Below, piece by piece: positions 1 through 7,614 of a stretch of 64,000 nt of DNA. The stretch is from Vescimonas coprocola. Its GTDB lineage: Bacteria; Bacillota; Clostridia; Oscillospirales; Oscillospiraceae. The notes under the pieces are model-generated. The model saw only the letters and a list, made by a program, of their open reading frames with translations, had not been told where the DNA came from and made no database searches. Every line of letters starts with the position of its first letter. Position 1 is the first letter of the stretch. The stretch lies in assembly GCF_018408575.1 (NCBI RefSeq), contig NZ_AP023418.1, positions 1,826,415 to 1,890,414 of the forward strand. Direction: 5' to 3'. Made by a program: the position numbers and the translations under genes.

Positions 1-500
1 GTCAGGGGCTGGAAACCGGCATCACCCAGATCGCAGACACCCTCAACGCCATCCTCACCCCGGCGATGCACACCACCGTCCTGCTGGAGACCATGTCCGG
101 CAAGGGAACAGAGGTAGGTAGCCGCTTCGAGGAGCTGCGGGAGATTCTGGACCGGGTGACACTGACGGAGCAGATGGGGGTCTGTCTGGATACCTGCCAC
201 GTCTCCGACGCCGGATACGACGTGGCCGGGGACTTGGATGGCGTCCTGACGGAGTTTGACCGGGTCATCGGCCTGCACCGTCTGAAGGCCCTCCACCTGA
301 ACGACAGCCTGAACCCCGTGGGCGCCCACAAGGACCGCCACGCCCGCATCGGAGAGGGGACTCTGGGAGCGGAGACCTTCCGCCGCATCGTGAACCACCC
401 GGCCCTCCGGCGGCTCCCCATGCTGCTGGAGACACCCAACGAGCTGCCGGGCTACGCCGCCGAGATCGCCCTGCTGCGGGGCTTCGAGGAGGCGGAGTAA
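1..500 (+). CDS. nfo: Endonuclease IV (AP endonuclease), C-terminal part
   Basis: Partial gene cut by the window edge; the frame is open from base 3 and stops at 498-500. The product is the C-terminal half of deoxyribonuclease IV, a zinc-dependent TIM-barrel enzyme that cuts the DNA backbone 5' of abasic sites in base excision repair. The visible metal-ligand motifs are typical: LLETMSGKGTEVG (glutamate ligand), CLDTCHVSDAGYD (Asp and His ligands), LHLNDSLNPVGAHKDRH and GEGTLGAETFR, and the terminal LLETPNE. The next gene starts inside the stop codon (TAATG), so the two are probably translationally coupled. Family assignment is secure; only the N-terminus is missing. Confidence 0.95.
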   Translation, partial: QGLETGITQIADTLNAILTPAMHTTVLLETMSGKGTEVGSRFEELREILDRVTLTEQMGVCLDTCHVSDAGYDVAGDLDGVLTEFDRVIGLHRLKALHLNDSLNPVGAHKDRHARIGEGTLGAETFRRIVNHPALRRLPMLLETPNELPGYAAEIALLRGFEEAE

Positions 501-1153
501 TGGTACTGCGACTGTCTGCGTGGGGTATTTTCCTGCTGGGTGCGGTGGGCCTGCTGATCTACTCCACCCTGCTGCAAACGGGACACATCCGTGCCGGGAT
601 GTTCTGCTTTTACACCAATCTCAGCAACCTTCTGGTGCTGGTGTATGAGCTGGCGCTGGCCATTGCCGCCGGCCTCCCCCACAGCGCCGCTCTGCGTCTG
701 CTGACGGGCAGTACCCTCAGCTTCTCCATGGCGCTGTGCATCCTCGTGACCCATCTGGTATATCAGTTCGTTCTGGTGCCGGACGCCAAGCGAAATGGCA
801 AGCGCTTTGCCGACTTCGGTGCCAGCTTCGGCAACCTCTGCGTCCATTATCTGACGCCCCTGCTGGTGGTAGCCCAGTGGCTGCTGCTGGCAGATAAATC
901 CTCCCTCGGCTGGCGCAGCGCCCTATGGTGGTTGACGCTGCCGCTGGCCTACTTCGCCTTTGCCATGCTCCGAGGCCGCAGCGGCAAACCCATCGGCCAC
1001 ACCCATCTGGTGTATCCCTACCCGTTTCTGGACCTGCCCCGGCTGGGCTGGCGGAAATTCACCGGATATGTGATGGGGATGCTGCTGAGCTTCTTTCTGC
1101 TGGGCTATGGCATGATGTGGCTGGGCCGGCTGGTAGGAACGCCTCTGGCATGA
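500..1153 (+). CDS. Pr6Pr-like integral membrane protein
   Basis: 217 residues with about six hydrophobic helices and almost no soluble loops. The first helix begins at residue 6 and a motif FCFYTNLSNLLVLVYEL follows at about residue 33. A conserved-looking HTHLVYPYPFLDLPRLG segment precedes the last helix. The FYTNxSN pattern and the HxxYPY(x)FLD segment recall the bacterial Pr6Pr family of membrane proteins, whose function is unknown. The start codon overlaps the nfo stop (TAATG) and no separate promoter is seen, so it is co-transcribed with nfo. A strong hairpin terminator follows directly. The family call is from memory of motifs, not a search. Confidence 0.65.
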   Translation: MVLRLSAWGIFLLGAVGLLIYSTLLQTGHIRAGMFCFYTNLSNLLVLVYELALAIAAGLPHSAALRLLTGSTLSFSMALCILVTHLVYQFVLVPDAKRNGKRFADFGASFGNLCVHYLTPLLVVAQWLLLADKSSLGWRSALWWLTLPLAYFAFAMLRGRSGKPIGHTHLVYPYPFLDLPRLGWRKFTGYVMGMLLSFFLLGYGMMWLGRLVGTPLA

Positions 1154-1158
1154 AAAAG

Positions 1159-1198
1159 AGGACAGGGACAAGCCGTTTCGCTTGTCCCTGTCCTTTTC
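1159..1198. terminator. Bidirectional rho-independent terminator
   Basis: A perfect 14-bp stem (1159-1172 with 1181-1194, AGGACAGGGACAAG) with an 8-base loop, flanked by A-run and T-run. It lies between two convergent genes, the Pr6Pr-like gene and ygiQ, and can serve both. Confidence 0.85.
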
Positions 1199-1202
1199 TA
1201 TG

Positions 1203-3233
1203 TCACTTCTTCCGCTTCTTGGCAAAAGCAGCTTTCTTGGCCGGGGACATCTTCCCCTTCTGGCCGGAAGCCGCTCCGCCATTGCGGCGGGACGCATCAG
1301 GCCGCTTACCGCCTCTATGCTCCGAACGTCCTCCGTGATGCACCTCCCGGCGGAGATTTCCCTCTCCGCCGTGCTGTCCGGGGCGCCGCTTTTCCCCGGA
1401 GGGCTGCTGCTCCGGCTGCTTGCCGAAGTACTTCTCCCCCTTCTGGGGTCGAATGAGGCACTCCGGCGTATAGCCGATGAGATCGGTGCGGCCTGCCTTC
1501 TCCAGCGCCTCTATGACCAGCCCCCGCAGCTCTGGCCGCTTCCACTGGAGCAACGCCCGCTGAAGGGCCTTTTCATGGGGGTCACGGGCCACATACACCG
1601 GCGTCATATCCCGTGGATCGATGCCGGTATAGTACATACAGGTAGAGAGGGTACCGGGGGTGGGATAGAAGTCCTGTACCTGCTGAGGCTGGTGGCCGGT
1701 GCGGTGCAGAAACTCTGCCAGCCGGACGGAATCCTCCAGCGTGCAGCCGGGGTGAGAGGACATGAGGTACGGCACCAGATACTGCTGCTTGCCCTCCTTC
1801 TCGTTGAGCTTCTGATACTGCCGCCAGAATCGCTCAAACACGTCGAAGTGGGGCTTTCCCATATAGTCCAGCACCGAGGCCACGCAGTGCTCCGGGGCCA
1901 CCTTCAGCTGTCCGCTGATGTGGTAGTCCACCAGTTCCCGGAAAAAATCCTGATTTTTGTCCTGCAAAAGATAATCGTAGCGAATGCCACTGCGGACGAA
2001 CACCTTCTTCACGCCATCCACCCGCCGCAGGCGCTGCAAAAGCGCCGTATACTCCGAGTGGTCGGCGTCCAGGTTCCTGCACGGCTCCGGGGCCAGACAG
2101 CTGCGGCCCTTGCACATCCCCCGCCGCTTCTGCTGGGCGCAGGAGGTGTGGCGGAAGTTGGCGGAGGGGCCTCCCACATCGTGGATATAGCCCTTGAACT
2201 TCGGGTCCTGCGTCAGCAGCTCCGCCTCCCGCACCACGGACTCGATGGAGCGGGAGGTGACCATGCGCCCCTGATGAAAGGCCAGTGCGCAGAAGTTGCA
2301 GCCGCCGAAGCAGCCCCGGTTGTGGGTGATGGAGAAGCGCACCTCCTCGATGGCGGGAACCTCCTCCCGATACATGGGGTGAACCTCCCGGACATAGGGC
2401 AAGTCGTACAGGGCATCCAGTGCCTCCCGGCTCAGTGGACGGGCCGGCGGATTCACCACCAGCACCCGGCCCTGACAGGGCTGCAGCACGGCGCACCCCC
2501 GGATGGGATCGTGCTCGTCGTACTGGATCTTGGTGGCTCTGGCGTAGGCCGTCTTGTCGGCGCACACCTCCTCATAGGAGGGACAGGCCACCGGATGGAA
2601 GCCGCTGCCCTCTCCGGTGGGTGCAATGTAGGCGGTGCCGGGGATGTCGGTGATCTCACGGGGCGGCACCTTTCTGGATAGCCTCCGGGCGATCTCACGG
2701 GTGGCCGCCTCCCCCATACCGTAGACCAGCAGGTCCGCCGGGGCATCAAAGAGGATGCTGCGGCGCACCTTGTCGTCCCAGTAGTCATAGTGGGCAAAGC
2801 GCCGCAGGGACGCCTCCAGTCCCCCGATGACGATGGGGGTATCGGGAAAGGCCTCTCTGGCCCGGTTGGCATAGACGATGGTGGGCCGATCCGGCCGATA
2901 CCCCATTTTCCCGCCGGGGGAGTACAGATCTCTGTCCCGCCGCCGCTTGGCCACGGTGTAGTGGGCCACCATGGAGTCCAGATTGCCTCCGCCGATGAGC
3001 ACCCCATAGCGGGGCTTTCCCATGGCTCGGAAAGCCTCGGCGTCGTGCCAGTCCGGCTGGGCCAGAATGGCCACCCGATAGCCCTCCCCCTCCAGCATCC
3101 GTGCAATGAGGGTGGTGCCGAAGCTGGGATGGTCGATGTAGGCGTCCGCCGTCACCACCAGAAAATCATAGTAATACCAGTCCCGCCGGAGCATCTCCTC
3201 CCGGCTCACTGGCAAAAATTCCGTGCCACGCAT
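1203..3233 (-). CDS. YgiQ-family radical SAM protein (UPF0313)
   Basis: 676 residues, normal for the family. It has the YgiQ N-terminal domain (MRGTEFLPVSREEM, GGGNLDSMVAHYT around residues 85-100, PIVIGGLEASLRR) and then the radical SAM core with the iron-sulfur motif CFGGCNFC at about residue 310 (CxxxCxxC). A DVGGPSANFRHTSC segment and a second cysteine-rich stretch follow. The C-terminal 60 residues are very basic and low in complexity (ends AKKAAFAKKRKK), as often seen in YgiQ proteins. These enzymes are SAM-dependent radical enzymes of unknown substrate. AAGGAG lies upstream of the chosen ATG. It is separated from the upstream histidine phosphatase gene by only 24 bases, so a common transcript is likely. 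Confidence 0.92.
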   Translation of the reverse strand: MRGTEFLPVSREEMLRRDWYYYDFLVVTADAYIDHPSFGTTLIARMLEGEGYRVAILAQPDWHDAEAFRAMGKPRYGVLIGGGNLDSMVAHYTVAKRRRDRDLYSPGGKMGYRPDRPTIVYANRAREAFPDTPIVIGGLEASLRRFAHYDYWDDKVRRSILFDAPADLLVYGMGEAATREIARRLSRKVPPREITDIPGTAYIAPTGEGSGFHPVACPSYEEVCADKTAYARATKIQYDEHDPIRGCAVLQPCQGRVLVVNPPARPLSREALDALYDLPYVREVHPMYREEVPAIEEVRFSITHNRGCFGGCNFCALAFHQGRMVTSRSIESVVREAELLTQDPKFKGYIHDVGGPSANFRHTSCAQQKRRGMCKGRSCLAPEPCRNLDADHSEYTALLQRLRRVDGVKKVFVRSGIRYDYLLQDKNQDFFRELVDYHISGQLKVAPEHCVASVLDYMGKPHFDVFERFWRQYQKLNEKEGKQQYLVPYLMSSHPGCTLEDSVRLAEFLHRTGHQPQQVQDFYPTPGTLSTCMYYTGIDPRDMTPVYVARDPHEKALQRALLQWKRPELRGLVIEALEKAGRTDLIGYTPECLIRPQKGEKYFGKQPEQQPSGEKRRPGQHGGEGNLRREVHHGGRSEHRGGKRPDASRRNGGAASGQKGKMSPAKKAAFAKKRKK

Positions 3234-3257
3234 GGGTCACCTTCTCCTTTCCGCCCC

Positions 3258-4304
3258 TCACAGGGGGATGTGGGCGTCCAGCACCCGTGGCGTGATGTTC
3301 TTCTCCATAACGTCGCCCTCCACCGGGTAAAAGCCCAGCTTTGCCCAGAAGCTCCGCTGCCGGGCGTCTCCGCACCTCAGGCGCAGACGCAGCAGGCCCA
3401 TGTGGCGGCAGCGCTGGATGATCTGTCCCAGGGGCTGGATGCCCTGATCCCGGCCCTGCCACTGGGGCAGCAGGCCGTACCAGCCGATCTCCCCCACGCC
3501 CTCCTCCGGGCGGGGCAGCAGCTGGTACGCACCAATCAGCTCGTCAACAAAGCGGACGGCCACGCCTTCGCCGCCGGTGGGAACGCCCAACTGCTGCCGC
3601 TCCTCCTCCGTCAGCGGGGCATACAGTTGGCCCATCTCCTGAACCCCCTTCTGCCGCCACCACTTCTGCTTGGCCAGCGTGGAGAGCCCCGCCTGTACCA
3701 GATGGCTGTTGTCATCCCGGTACAGCACCCGGATGTCATCGCCCTCCACCTCCAGCCGGGCCACGGAGGTGTTGTCTCCGAAGGGCGTGTCCCCGATCTC
3801 CAGCAGGCTCAGGCCCTGCAGGGTTCCCAGCACGATCCGCATGGCGGCGCCGTGGGAGAAAATGGCCACCGTCTGGCCGTCATGCTGCCGGGCCACCCGC
3901 CGCAGGGCCGGGAGGTAGCGATCCAGCACCTGCCGGGCCGTCTCGCTGCCGGGGACCTGCCAGCGATCCAGCCGGTGGTTGAAATCATGGTGGGACTGGG
4001 GGTACTTCCGCAGCAGCTCATACCAACAGTGCTCCTCCCACTCCCCCATGCAGATCTCCCGGAAGGCGGGATCCGGATGCAGCTCCAGTCCCTTGGGCAG
4101 ATAGATGGACTGGGCTGTGGTGCGGGTGCGGATCAGGTCGCTGGCGTACACGGCATCCACCGGCACATCCCGGAAGCGCTCCGCCAGCGCCCGGATCTGG
4201 CGGCACCCCCGGTCATCGGTGATGCAGCTGTTATAGTGTCCGTGGGCAATGCGATAGAGATTGCCCTCCGCCTCGGCGTGGCGGACAAGATAAATGGTCG
4301 TCAT
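3258..4304 (-). CDS. Histidine phosphatase / GNAT acetyltransferase fusion
   Basis: 348 residues with two parts. Residues 1 to about 205 form a phosphoglycerate-mutase-like histidine phosphatase: LVRHAEAEGN carries the catalytic RH motif, and IFSHGAAMR the second histidine. ASDLIRTRTTAQ and GEWEE also fit. Residues from about 225 to the end look like a GNAT domain: an AVRFVDELIGAYQL strand pair, GWYGLLPQWQGRDQGI in place of the acetyl-CoA-binding loop, and the closing FWAKLGFYPV. The order phosphatase then acetyltransferase in one chain suggests linked chemistry on one metabolite, which is unknown. AAGGAG precedes the ATG. It lies in a probable operon with the PyrF-like gene upstream and ygiQ downstream. 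Confidence 0.85.
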   Translation of the reverse strand: MTTIYLVRHAEAEGNLYRIAHGHYNSCITDDRGCRQIRALAERFRDVPVDAVYASDLIRTRTTAQSIYLPKGLELHPDPAFREICMGEWEEHCWYELLRKYPQSHHDFNHRLDRWQVPGSETARQVLDRYLPALRRVARQHDGQTVAIFSHGAAMRIVLGTLQGLSLLEIGDTPFGDNTSVARLEVEGDDIRVLYRDDNSHLVQAGLSTLAKQKWWRQKGVQEMGQLYAPLTEEERQQLGVPTGGEGVAVRFVDELIGAYQLLPRPEEGVGEIGWYGLLPQWQGRDQGIQPLGQIIQRCRHMGLLRLRLRCGDARQRSFWAKLGFYPVEGDVMEKNITPRVLDAHIPL

Positions 4305-4329
4305 AGCTTCTCCTTTGTGGGTATCCGGG

Positions 4330-5091
4330 TCACACCACCGTGACCCAGTGCTTCATCTCCCGGATGGCATCATCCATGGCCGCCGGCACGTCTTCTGCGT
4401 ATTGCAGGGCATCGTCGATGACCATAGCCCCTCGGCCGAAATCGTCGAAGGCATAGCTGGCAGCTTCGCCGCCGCAGCCATCCAGCAGAAGGAAGGCATC
4501 CTTCAGCCGCCGCCGCAGCTCCCGCACATCCAGACTGTAATCCGTCTGGGCCATGATCCCAGCCCCCCGCCGAGCCATCTGCTCTCCCGCCGCCAAAAAC
4601 AGGCGACGATCCCCGGCCATGAGGTTCTGCACCTCCGCTGCACCCGGCTCTGCCGTGCGGATCAGCGCAAACAGAGCCTTGTCTTCCCCCGCCGCCGCAG
4701 TGCCATAGTAGGGCGAGATCGTCACGGCGTCGGCATTCACCTCACCGCCCAGCCACACGGCGGGATCGGCGCAGCGTGCGTCCACAATGGCGTAAAGGCC
4801 CTGACTGCGGGCCATATGCACCAGATTCGACAGCACGTCCAGCCCCATAGCCCCGCACAGGAGATAGCGGTCAGCACGCAGCACCACTGCCGGCAGCCGC
4901 TGAGCCGCCTGAGCCATCAGCTGGGTGCCGTGGTAGCGCAGGGCCTCCGACCGGGCCATGACGCTCTCGCCGTAGAGATCGGTAAACCTCTTCACCACCG
5001 GGGCGGGAAGCCGGTTCGCCTCCGGGCCAAGGCCCAGCGCCAGCGGTGTCTTTTTTTTGCGGATATGTTCCTGCAAAGCCGTAATGGACAT
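4330..5091 (-). CDS. Degenerate orotidine-5'-phosphate decarboxylase-like protein
   Basis: 253 residues from an ATG preceded by GAGAAGGAG; an earlier in-frame start 11 codons upstream has no such site. The fold-wide resemblance to type II PyrF is clear: ALQEHIRKKKTPLALGLGP at the start, DAVTISPYYG, ALIRTAEPGAAEVQNLM and DGCGGEAAS near the phosphate loops. The catalytic D-x-K-x-x-D signature reads DARCAD (D104, R106, D109), so the catalytic lysine is replaced by arginine. The phosphate-binding SSRG near the C-terminus is also lost. It is therefore probably not an active decarboxylase but a diverged paralogue. It lies upstream of the phosphatase/GNAT gene with 25 bases between them. No other pyr gene is nearby. 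Confidence 0.75.
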   Translation of the reverse strand: MSITALQEHIRKKKTPLALGLGPEANRLPAPVVKRFTDLYGESVMARSEALRYHGTQLMAQAAQRLPAVVLRADRYLLCGAMGLDVLSNLVHMARSQGLYAIVDARCADPAVWLGGEVNADAVTISPYYGTAAAGEDKALFALIRTAEPGAAEVQNLMAGDRRLFLAAGEQMARRGAGIMAQTDYSLDVRELRRRLKDAFLLLDGCGGEAASYAFDDFGRGAMVIDDALQYAEDVPAAMDDAIREMKHWVTVV

Positions 5092-5238
5092 GAAACGCTC
5101 CTTCTCGCCGCAGAGCGGCGGCATGATCAGATATTTTATTCATTATATGCGCTGCGGCGACTTTTGGCAAGGCATAGACGGTTATTTCCCGCCGGAATGG
5201 ATATACTATGACCGTACCGAAAAAGGAGTGATGCAGGA

Positions 5239-5418
5239 ATGTGTAAGGTCAGTACGTTCGTCACTGGCGTATGCGTCGGCATGGTGGCCGGCGCATTGGT
5301 AGAGGTGATGGTCATTCCCCGGCCGAAGACGAGAAAAACCGCTGTGGGCAAAGCCATGCAGCGGATGGGTAACGCAGTGGATTCGGCGCTGGAGACCGTT
5401 GCCGAGAAGATGAACTGA
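5239..5418 (+). CDS. Small YtxH-like membrane-anchored protein
   Basis: 59 residues. A hydrophobic segment at residues 6-27 (FVTGVCVGMVAGALVEVMVI) is followed by a basic stretch and an amphipathic tail ending in VDSALETVAEKMN. This layout resembles YtxH-type gas-vesicle-like small membrane proteins of Firmicutes; no function can be assigned. AAAAGGAG lies 10 bases before the ATG. The gene is divergent from the PyrF-like gene and is followed by a strong hairpin. Its size and ribosome binding site support a real gene. Confidence 0.6.
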   Translation: MCKVSTFVTGVCVGMVAGALVEVMVIPRPKTRKTAVGKAMQRMGNAVDSALETVAEKMN

Positions 5419-5429
5419 GGGTATCGCAT

Positions 5430-5457
5430 GGAAGGGGGCCGCAAGCGGCCCCCTTCC
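5430..5457 (+). terminator. GC-rich hairpin after the small membrane protein
   Basis: A 13-bp perfect stem GGAAGGGGGCCGC with a tight turn (5430-5442 with 5445-5457). It is followed by AAAAATTATTGGC and then a run of six T, so it is a weak match to a standard terminator but well placed. Confidence 0.5.
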
Positions 5458-5487
5458 AAAAATTATTGGCTTTTTTGTGCTTTTCGC

Positions 5488-5515
5488 TTGACAAGGCGCA
5501 GATTTTTGGTATAAT
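5488..5515 (+). promoter_or_regulatory. Sigma-70-type promoter of tRNA-Ser
   Basis: Consensus -35 TTGACA at 5488-5493 and -10 TATAAT at 5510-5515 with 16 bases between, about 30 bases before the tRNA. Confidence 0.85.
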
Positions 5516-5545
5516 AGACCGTGCTGTTGCGGCAGCATTTTATAT

Positions 5546-5637
5546 GCAGTGGTATCGAAGTGGTCATAACGAGCACGACTGGAAATCGTGTTGCCGTCAA
5601 AAGCGGCACGAGGGTTCAAATCCCTCCCACTGCGCCA
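5546..5637 (+). tRNA. tRNA-Ser(GGA)
   Basis: 92 bases including an encoded CCA end. The acceptor arm GCAGTGG pairs with CCACTGC, discriminator base G. The anticodon stem CACGA/TCGTG encloses loop CTGGAAA with anticodon GGA. A long variable arm (TTGCCGTCAAAAGCGGCAC region) is the class II mark of serine tRNA, and the T arm GAGGGTTCAAATCCCTC is canonical. Confidence 0.97.
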
Positions 5638-5640
5638 GAA

Positions 5641-5676
5641 AAAAGGTCTTTGTCCCATGGGACAAAGACCTTTTGA
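5641..5676 (+). terminator. Terminator of tRNA-Ser
   Basis: A long perfect palindrome (GGTCTTTGTCCCATGGGACA and its completion, 5645-5670) preceded by an A-run and followed by TTTT, directly after the tRNA. Confidence 0.8.
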
Positions 5677-5752
5677 TTTTCCCCCGGCGCCTTCCCCGCA
5701 GAAAGGCGACCGCTGCCGGAGTTTTTCTCCCCCCTCTGGAAAATCCTCCGCC

Positions 5753-5806
5753 GCTGTGATAGAATAGACCTCCCGGAGGGCTTTGGCCGCCGGAGACTAT
5801 CACAGC
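5753..5806 (+). promoter_or_regulatory. Long-armed inverted repeat just before a ribosome binding site
   Basis: GCTGTGATAG (5753-5762) and CTATCACAGC (5797-5806) are perfect 10-base inverted arms, with an inner CCTCCCGGAGGG palindrome. The 3' arm touches the AAGGAG of the zinc-ribbon gene at 5821. It could be an RNA stem that controls ribosome access or a DNA operator. No known factor is recognised. Confidence 0.45.
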
Positions 5807-5820
5807 AAGGAGAATGTACC

Positions 5821-6039
5821 ATGCAATGTCCCGTATGCGGTAAGGAGATGAAAACCGGTGCCTCCACCTTCATGGGCTCCACCGGCCTGACCCCTATGGC
5901 CTGCGTGTTCACCGACAGCGAGGTCAAGCAAAAGGGCTTCTTCCGGCACAATGTTGTCTCCAAGGTCCTCCTGCAGGGCGACGACATAGAGACCTACTTC
6001 TGTGAGTCCTGCCAGCTGCTCCTGCCCCTGATCCGCTGA
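5821..6039 (+). CDS. Small PF20097-like zinc-ribbon protein
   Basis: 72 residues. MQCPVCGKEMKTG at the N-terminus and FCESCQLLL near the C-terminus give two CxxC pairs for one zinc ion. The middle part (VFTDSEVKQKGFFRHNVVSKVLLQGDD) resembles small uncharacterised zinc-ribbon proteins of Firmicutes (PF20097-like). AAGGAG lies 8 bases upstream of the ATG. It appears monocistronic, with a structured leader and its own terminator. Function unknown. Confidence 0.7.
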   Translation: MQCPVCGKEMKTGASTFMGSTGLTPMACVFTDSEVKQKGFFRHNVVSKVLLQGDDIETYFCESCQLLLPLIR

Positions 6040-6054
6040 CATCCCGGCACGCAA

Positions 6055-6088
6055 AAAGGGTCCCCGGCTCTCGCCGGGGACCCTTTCC
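6055..6088. terminator. Bidirectional terminator
   Basis: Stem of 14 bp (AAAGGGTCCCCGGC, 6055-6068 with 6073-6086) with a TCTC loop between the convergent zinc-ribbon and hsp20 genes. Confidence 0.85.
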
Positions 6089-6115
6089 CGTCTCTTACGG
6101 ACGCTCACAGAGCGC

Positions 6116-6559
6116 TTACAGAATGTTGATGGACGTCTGCTTGGGCAGCTGCTTCTTGGCCGCCTTCGGCACGGAGATGGTCAGGATGCCGTCCTCGAAC
6201 TTGGCGGACACCTCCTCCGGCTCCACATCCTCGCCTACGTAGAAGCTGCGGCTGCAGGCCCCGGCATAGCGCTCCTGACGGATGTACTTGCCCTTCTTGT
6301 CCTGCTCCTCCTTGTCCAGACCCTTAGCGGCCTGAATGGTCAGATAACCGTTCTTCAGCTCCACATTGACCTCGTCCTTCTTGAAGCCCGGCAGGTCGAT
6401 ATCCAGCTCATAGGAGTTCTCTGTCTCCCGCACGTCTGTCTTCATCAGGTTCTTGCCGTGCTTGCCATACAGCGGGTCACGGCCCTGAGGTACCATCATC
6501 CCGAAAGGATCAGAGAAGAAATCATCAAACAAATTCTCACCAAAAATGCTGGGCAACAT
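6116..6559 (-). CDS. Hsp20 / alpha-crystallin small heat shock protein
   Basis: 147 residues, the usual size. Residues about 40-140 form the alpha-crystallin domain: DVRETENSYELDIDLPGFKK, the ELKNGYLTIQA strand, and the signature AKFEDGILTISVPK near the end. It acts as an ATP-independent holdase that keeps unfolding proteins soluble in the cytoplasm. GGAGG lies 7 bases before the ATG. The upstream region carries a CIRCE operator over the promoter, so expression is expected to be repressed by HrcA and induced by heat. It stands alone on the minus strand. Confidence 0.95.
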   Translation of the reverse strand: MLPSIFGENLFDDFFSDPFGMMVPQGRDPLYGKHGKNLMKTDVRETENSYELDIDLPGFKKDEVNVELKNGYLTIQAAKGLDKEEQDKKGKYIRQERYAGACSRSFYVGEDVEPEEVSAKFEDGILTISVPKAAKKQLPKQTSINIL

Positions 6560-6689
6560 AAGTCATACCTCCATTCAAAATTCCGGGTGCCGGTGTCTCA
6601 CCGGCGCCAACTTTTGTCACCGCTTACACATTGTATGCGTTTTCCGTTCCCCGGTGGAGTTCTTTGGCTCTCTCCCTTGGAACAGCTTC

Positions 6690-6717
6690 ATCATAGCACC
6701 GTTTTTAGCACTGTCAA
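6690..6717 (-). promoter_or_regulatory. Promoter of hsp20
   Basis: On the minus strand: -35 TTGACA (6712-6717) and -10 TATGAT (6690-6695), 16 bases apart. The -35 box lies inside the CIRCE element, which explains repression by occlusion. Confidence 0.8.
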
Positions 6718-6731
6718 GTGTCGAGTGCTAA
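6705..6731 (-). promoter_or_regulatory. CIRCE operator (HrcA binding site)
   Basis: TTAGCACTG-N9-GAGTGCTAA, one mismatch from the CIRCE consensus TTAGCACTC-N9-GAGTGCTAA. It sits about 150 bases upstream of the hsp20 start and overlaps the -35 box. The rest of 6560-6896 shows no gene; a TATAAT at 6897-6902 may serve the response regulator. Confidence 0.93.
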
Positions 6732-6933
6732 TGTTCACAGAAGTACCTATGTTTGTTCATAAAATATCCGAAAAGTCCCCCCTTGCCCCCCAGCCCACCG
6801 AAAAATATTGTCCGGGGCATATACAAACGGCCGAAAGTGTGGTATACTTTCATGAACCAATTTACAAAATGTTCAGGAAGCCCGAAAACTGCCGGGTATA
6901 ATGGTAATATAGTATATAAATGGGAGGTTTCCT

Positions 6934-7614
6934 ATGGCACGCAATATTCTGGTGGTCGAGGATGACCGCAATATTTCCGACCTGATCCGGATGTATCTGG
7001 AGAAGGAGGGCTTCGACGTCCGCATCGCCTATGACGGCGGCAAGGCCGTGGAGGAGTACGACCGGCAGGCGCCGGACATGGTGCTGCTGGATATCATGCT
7101 GCCGGTGATGGACGGCTGGTCCGTCTGCGCCCACATCCGGGAAAAGGCCAAGACACCCATCATCATGCTGACGGCTAAAAGCGAAGTCAACGACCGCATC
7201 ACCGGTCTGGAGATGGGCGCCGACGACTATCTGGTCAAGCCCTTCGAGATGAAGGAGCTGATGGCCCGCATCAACGCCGTGCTGCGCCGCAGCGAGATCC
7301 CCGACGACACCCGCAAGCGTCTGGTGTTCGACAAGCTGGAGATCAATCTGGACAGCTACGAGCTGCTGGTGGACGGCAAGAAGGTGGATACGCCCCCAAA
7401 AGAGCTGGAGCTGCTGTACCATCTGGCCTCCACGCCCAACCGGGTCTACACCCGCAACCAGCTGCTGGACGAGGTGTGGGGCTTCGACTACTTCGGTGAC
7501 TCCCGGACAGTGGACGTCCATATCAAGCGCCTGCGGGAGAAGATCGAGAATGTCTCCGACCAGTGGGAGCTGAAAACCGTGTGGGGCGTGGGCTATAAGT
7601 TTGAAGTGAAGTGA
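6934..7614 (+). CDS. OmpR/PhoB-family response regulator
   Basis: 226 residues. The receiver domain (1-120) has the acidic pair D10/D11, phospho-acceptor D53 in VLLDIMLP, MLTAK and LVKPFE. A winged-helix DNA-binding domain follows (residues 130-226) with RTVDVHIKRLREKI and the terminal TVWGVGYKFE. GGGAGG precedes the ATG, and a TATAAT at 6897-6902 is the likely -10. The sensor kinase starts inside the stop codon and an HtrA protease follows. This order suggests an envelope or secretion-stress system of the CssRS/WalRK type, but the stimulus is inferred. Confidence 0.95.
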   Translation: MARNILVVEDDRNISDLIRMYLEKEGFDVRIAYDGGKAVEEYDRQAPDMVLLDIMLPVMDGWSVCAHIREKAKTPIIMLTAKSEVNDRITGLEMGADDYLVKPFEMKELMARINAVLRRSEIPDDTRKRLVFDKLEINLDSYELLVDGKKVDTPPKELELLYHLASTPNRVYTRNQLLDEVWGFDYFGDSRTVDVHIKRLREKIENVSDQWELKTVWGVGYKFEVK

